DNA from: SAR324 cluster bacterium
GTDB lineage: Bacteria; SAR324; XYD2-FULL-50-16
Length of the DNA: 22,123 nucleotides
Direction of reading: 5' to 3'
NCBI GenBank assembly: GCA_002401295.1
Contig: NVSR01000118.1
Span: 1-22,123, forward strand
Below the pieces are notes generated by a model. That model ran no database searches, had not been told where the DNA came from, and was given only the letters and a program-made list of their open reading frames with translations. This document shows positions 21,801 through 22,123 of this stretch, in pieces; position 1 is the first letter of the stretch, and each line of letters starts with the position of its first letter. A program made the position numbers and the translations under genes.

Positions 21801-22123
21801 ACCCGCATTCAGGCTTTCCTACATACGGTGCACCAATACCGAAAGGATGAAACAGCTACAAAGGAGGCTATCAATCCCACGCGCATCTCCGACATGGAAG
21901 GTTCCCACGAAAAACGTCTTCCCATGGACAAAAAGACTCATTACGTTCTATTTGCGCTTGCTGACCGCCTCAGCCCTTTTATGGCGGCGATCTATCGCTC
22001 CTATGGGTATGATTTCGCCTCAGCGCCAGCTTCTAAGGATAGTTTTCTGCGCGGAAAGATGGATTGCTCCGGCAAGGAGTGTCTTCCCTATCAGATAGTC
22101 TGGGGTTCTTTTCGGAAGTATCT
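18849..22123 (+). CDS. Large BadF/BadG-type CoA enzyme activase-like protein (3' truncated by window)
   Basis: One frame stays open from the ATG at 18849 (AGGGGAG upstream) through the window end: 1091 codons, with no stop. Two ASKHA-type ATPase domains of the 2-hydroxyacyl-CoA dehydratase activator family come first. Domain one (2-270) has GCDLGKSSASF, NDKCSSGAGEN (Cys140) and RCSVFAKSEM (Cys179). Domain two (325-590) has LGLDFGSTGSKAVLV, VEIGGQDAKYIRI, NQACSAGTGSFLEEQ (Cys459) and QMCTVFVAEAA (Cys499). The paired cysteines match those that hold the bridging [4Fe-4S] cluster in HgdC. A Cys-rich linker follows (Cys621, 626, 630, 652), then the DUF2229/HgdB-like part with TSFGCGPASF (Cys950), LESDGHGGSAGYITR and DCSGKECLPYQ (Cys1073, Cys1078). 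Known relatives are about 1400 residues or more, so the end is missing. It probably couples ATP hydrolysis to low-potential electron transfer; the substrate is unknown. Confidence 0.88.
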   Translation, partial: MRIAGCDLGKSSASFIIINIDKDWLFSIEEVENIDHGGHPLEIFQKWYKEKDISSCLALGATGLYSSELGNPVHVLPEDACQEAALSASPGLEEELNLVSVGARGYSVLTRQVVNSNKIQNNSNSIQPEYRCQFLENDKCSSGAGENIKKTVLRFGLDIKTADEMARNADEGIPITARCSVFAKSEMTHFANQGKDTGSLLKGFFDSTARNVQGLLARQEVNGPVYLIGGCSRIRAFVEAFELAIKRKVNILDNAIYFEALGAATLAAEHYRVNGKLALPLDASTLLQVQKKSFALLKPAHHWKHKVTILKESPKKGTHHGQPAILGLDFGSTGSKAVLVSIETGETILDIFDRTRGNPIDAAHRLIKQLIEQRIPDIRAIGITGSGREAVATLCKAVFPEDNDRIVVLNEIVAHATAAIHCDVNQGKDLSIVEIGGQDAKYIRILEGKIVESDMNQACSAGTGSFLEEQAQIHGIDKIEDFIEMASRAQRPPDLGQMCTVFVAEAAAEALMDVYNQDDVFAGFQYSVIHNYINRVMGQRTFGETVFFQGKPASNPSLAWTLAAVSDRKIVVPPNPGAMGARGIGLCAIEQIKEAKLMDSPPLEIRDVLATKIIERSEFRCADKQCSTMCSIDKTVVSAGGIQKKVISGGVCPKYEISNADLPKLEKDAPDAFLEREELIASYIVESTDKPIVAIPRLISYYDILPWMSVLMNELGFSVKLLKSDSTSLGKGEQMCYVSDACGSIKIAHAVCDQDAPLLFMPKITHLADPDGPGGRTCPAEQGLPETLRLALRAKGRELDILHPVLTFEKNWGGSKIVESLLPMAEKLNVSKTAMQSAVKKAAQAQQEYEAGLRKIGERAMAYSLKHNVPAIMMCGPLHVIHERRINANIPKLIRKNGALPIPMDCFPIDKKTTKLEKAYWAYTNRALRTAIAARQSGHAYPLLLTSFGCGPASFTEPFFQSFLEGYPYTILESDGHGGSAGYITRIQAFLHTVHQYRKDETATKEAINPTRISDMEGSHEKRLPMDKKTHYVLFALADRLSPFMAAIYRSYGYDFASAPASKDSFLRGKMDCSGKECLPYQIVWGSFRKY

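Noticed and set aside
1..22123. CRISPR array, insertion sequence, prophage genes, tRNA or rRNA
   Set aside because: No regularly spaced repeats, transposase or integrase motifs, or tRNA/rRNA signatures were seen on either strand.

Overview
The window is chromosomal DNA of a Gram-negative bacterium. Evidence for this is a lipobox lipoprotein of the Spy/CpxP type, NnrU, an OhrR regulator, a MarC-type inner-membrane protein and a Cache/HAMP adenylate cyclase. The anaerobic (cobalt-early, CbiK-type) corrinoid pathway, a tungstate transporter and a very large 2-hydroxyacyl-CoA dehydratase activase-like protein suggest an organism with anaerobic or facultative metabolism. A Desulfobacterota / former Deltaproteobacteria or SAR324-like lineage is my best guess. 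That is inference only: no rRNA or tRNA gene is present to confirm it.

Layout. 1-432 is a gene-free leader with a 7-bp-period TTCGA-type repeat. 433-2147 holds tupBC, the permease and ATPase of a tungstate ABC transporter, with no tupA in view. After a possible 49-aa ORF, 2348-3139 encodes a lipoprotein built from two tandem Spy/CpxP-like repeats. 3227-4854 is a minus-strand set: glutathione peroxidase, OhrR and NnrU. Its promoter has an OhrR-box-like palindrome in the -35/-10 spacer. 5025-6167 (minus) is a family-4 glycosyltransferase.

The centre is a cobalt/corrinoid locus. A cobalamin riboswitch (6601-6804) precedes a CbtB-like small cobalt-transport protein, an unrecognised 348-aa membrane protein, and a membrane AAA+ ATPase that is clearly LonB-like but lacks the Lon protease domain. 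These are followed by cbiK, cbiA, cbiC, cbiL, cbiF and cbiH (to 14631). My reading is that the first three genes form a cobalt acquisition or delivery module feeding the CbiK chelatase; this may be undescribed. A terminator-like hairpin separates the module from cbiK. The corrin-ring genes here cover only part of the pathway: cbiD, cbiE/T, cbiG and cbiJ are not in view.

14837-15427 encodes a MarC/YhgN-family membrane protein whose stop codon directly abuts the stop of a convergent Cache-HAMP adenylate cyclase (15428-17521). A family-2 glycosyltransferase (17625-18524) diverges from the cyclase. From 18849 to the window end one uninterrupted reading frame (at least 1091 codons, no stop) encodes a double-BadF-domain CoA-enzyme activase-like protein cut off by the window edge.
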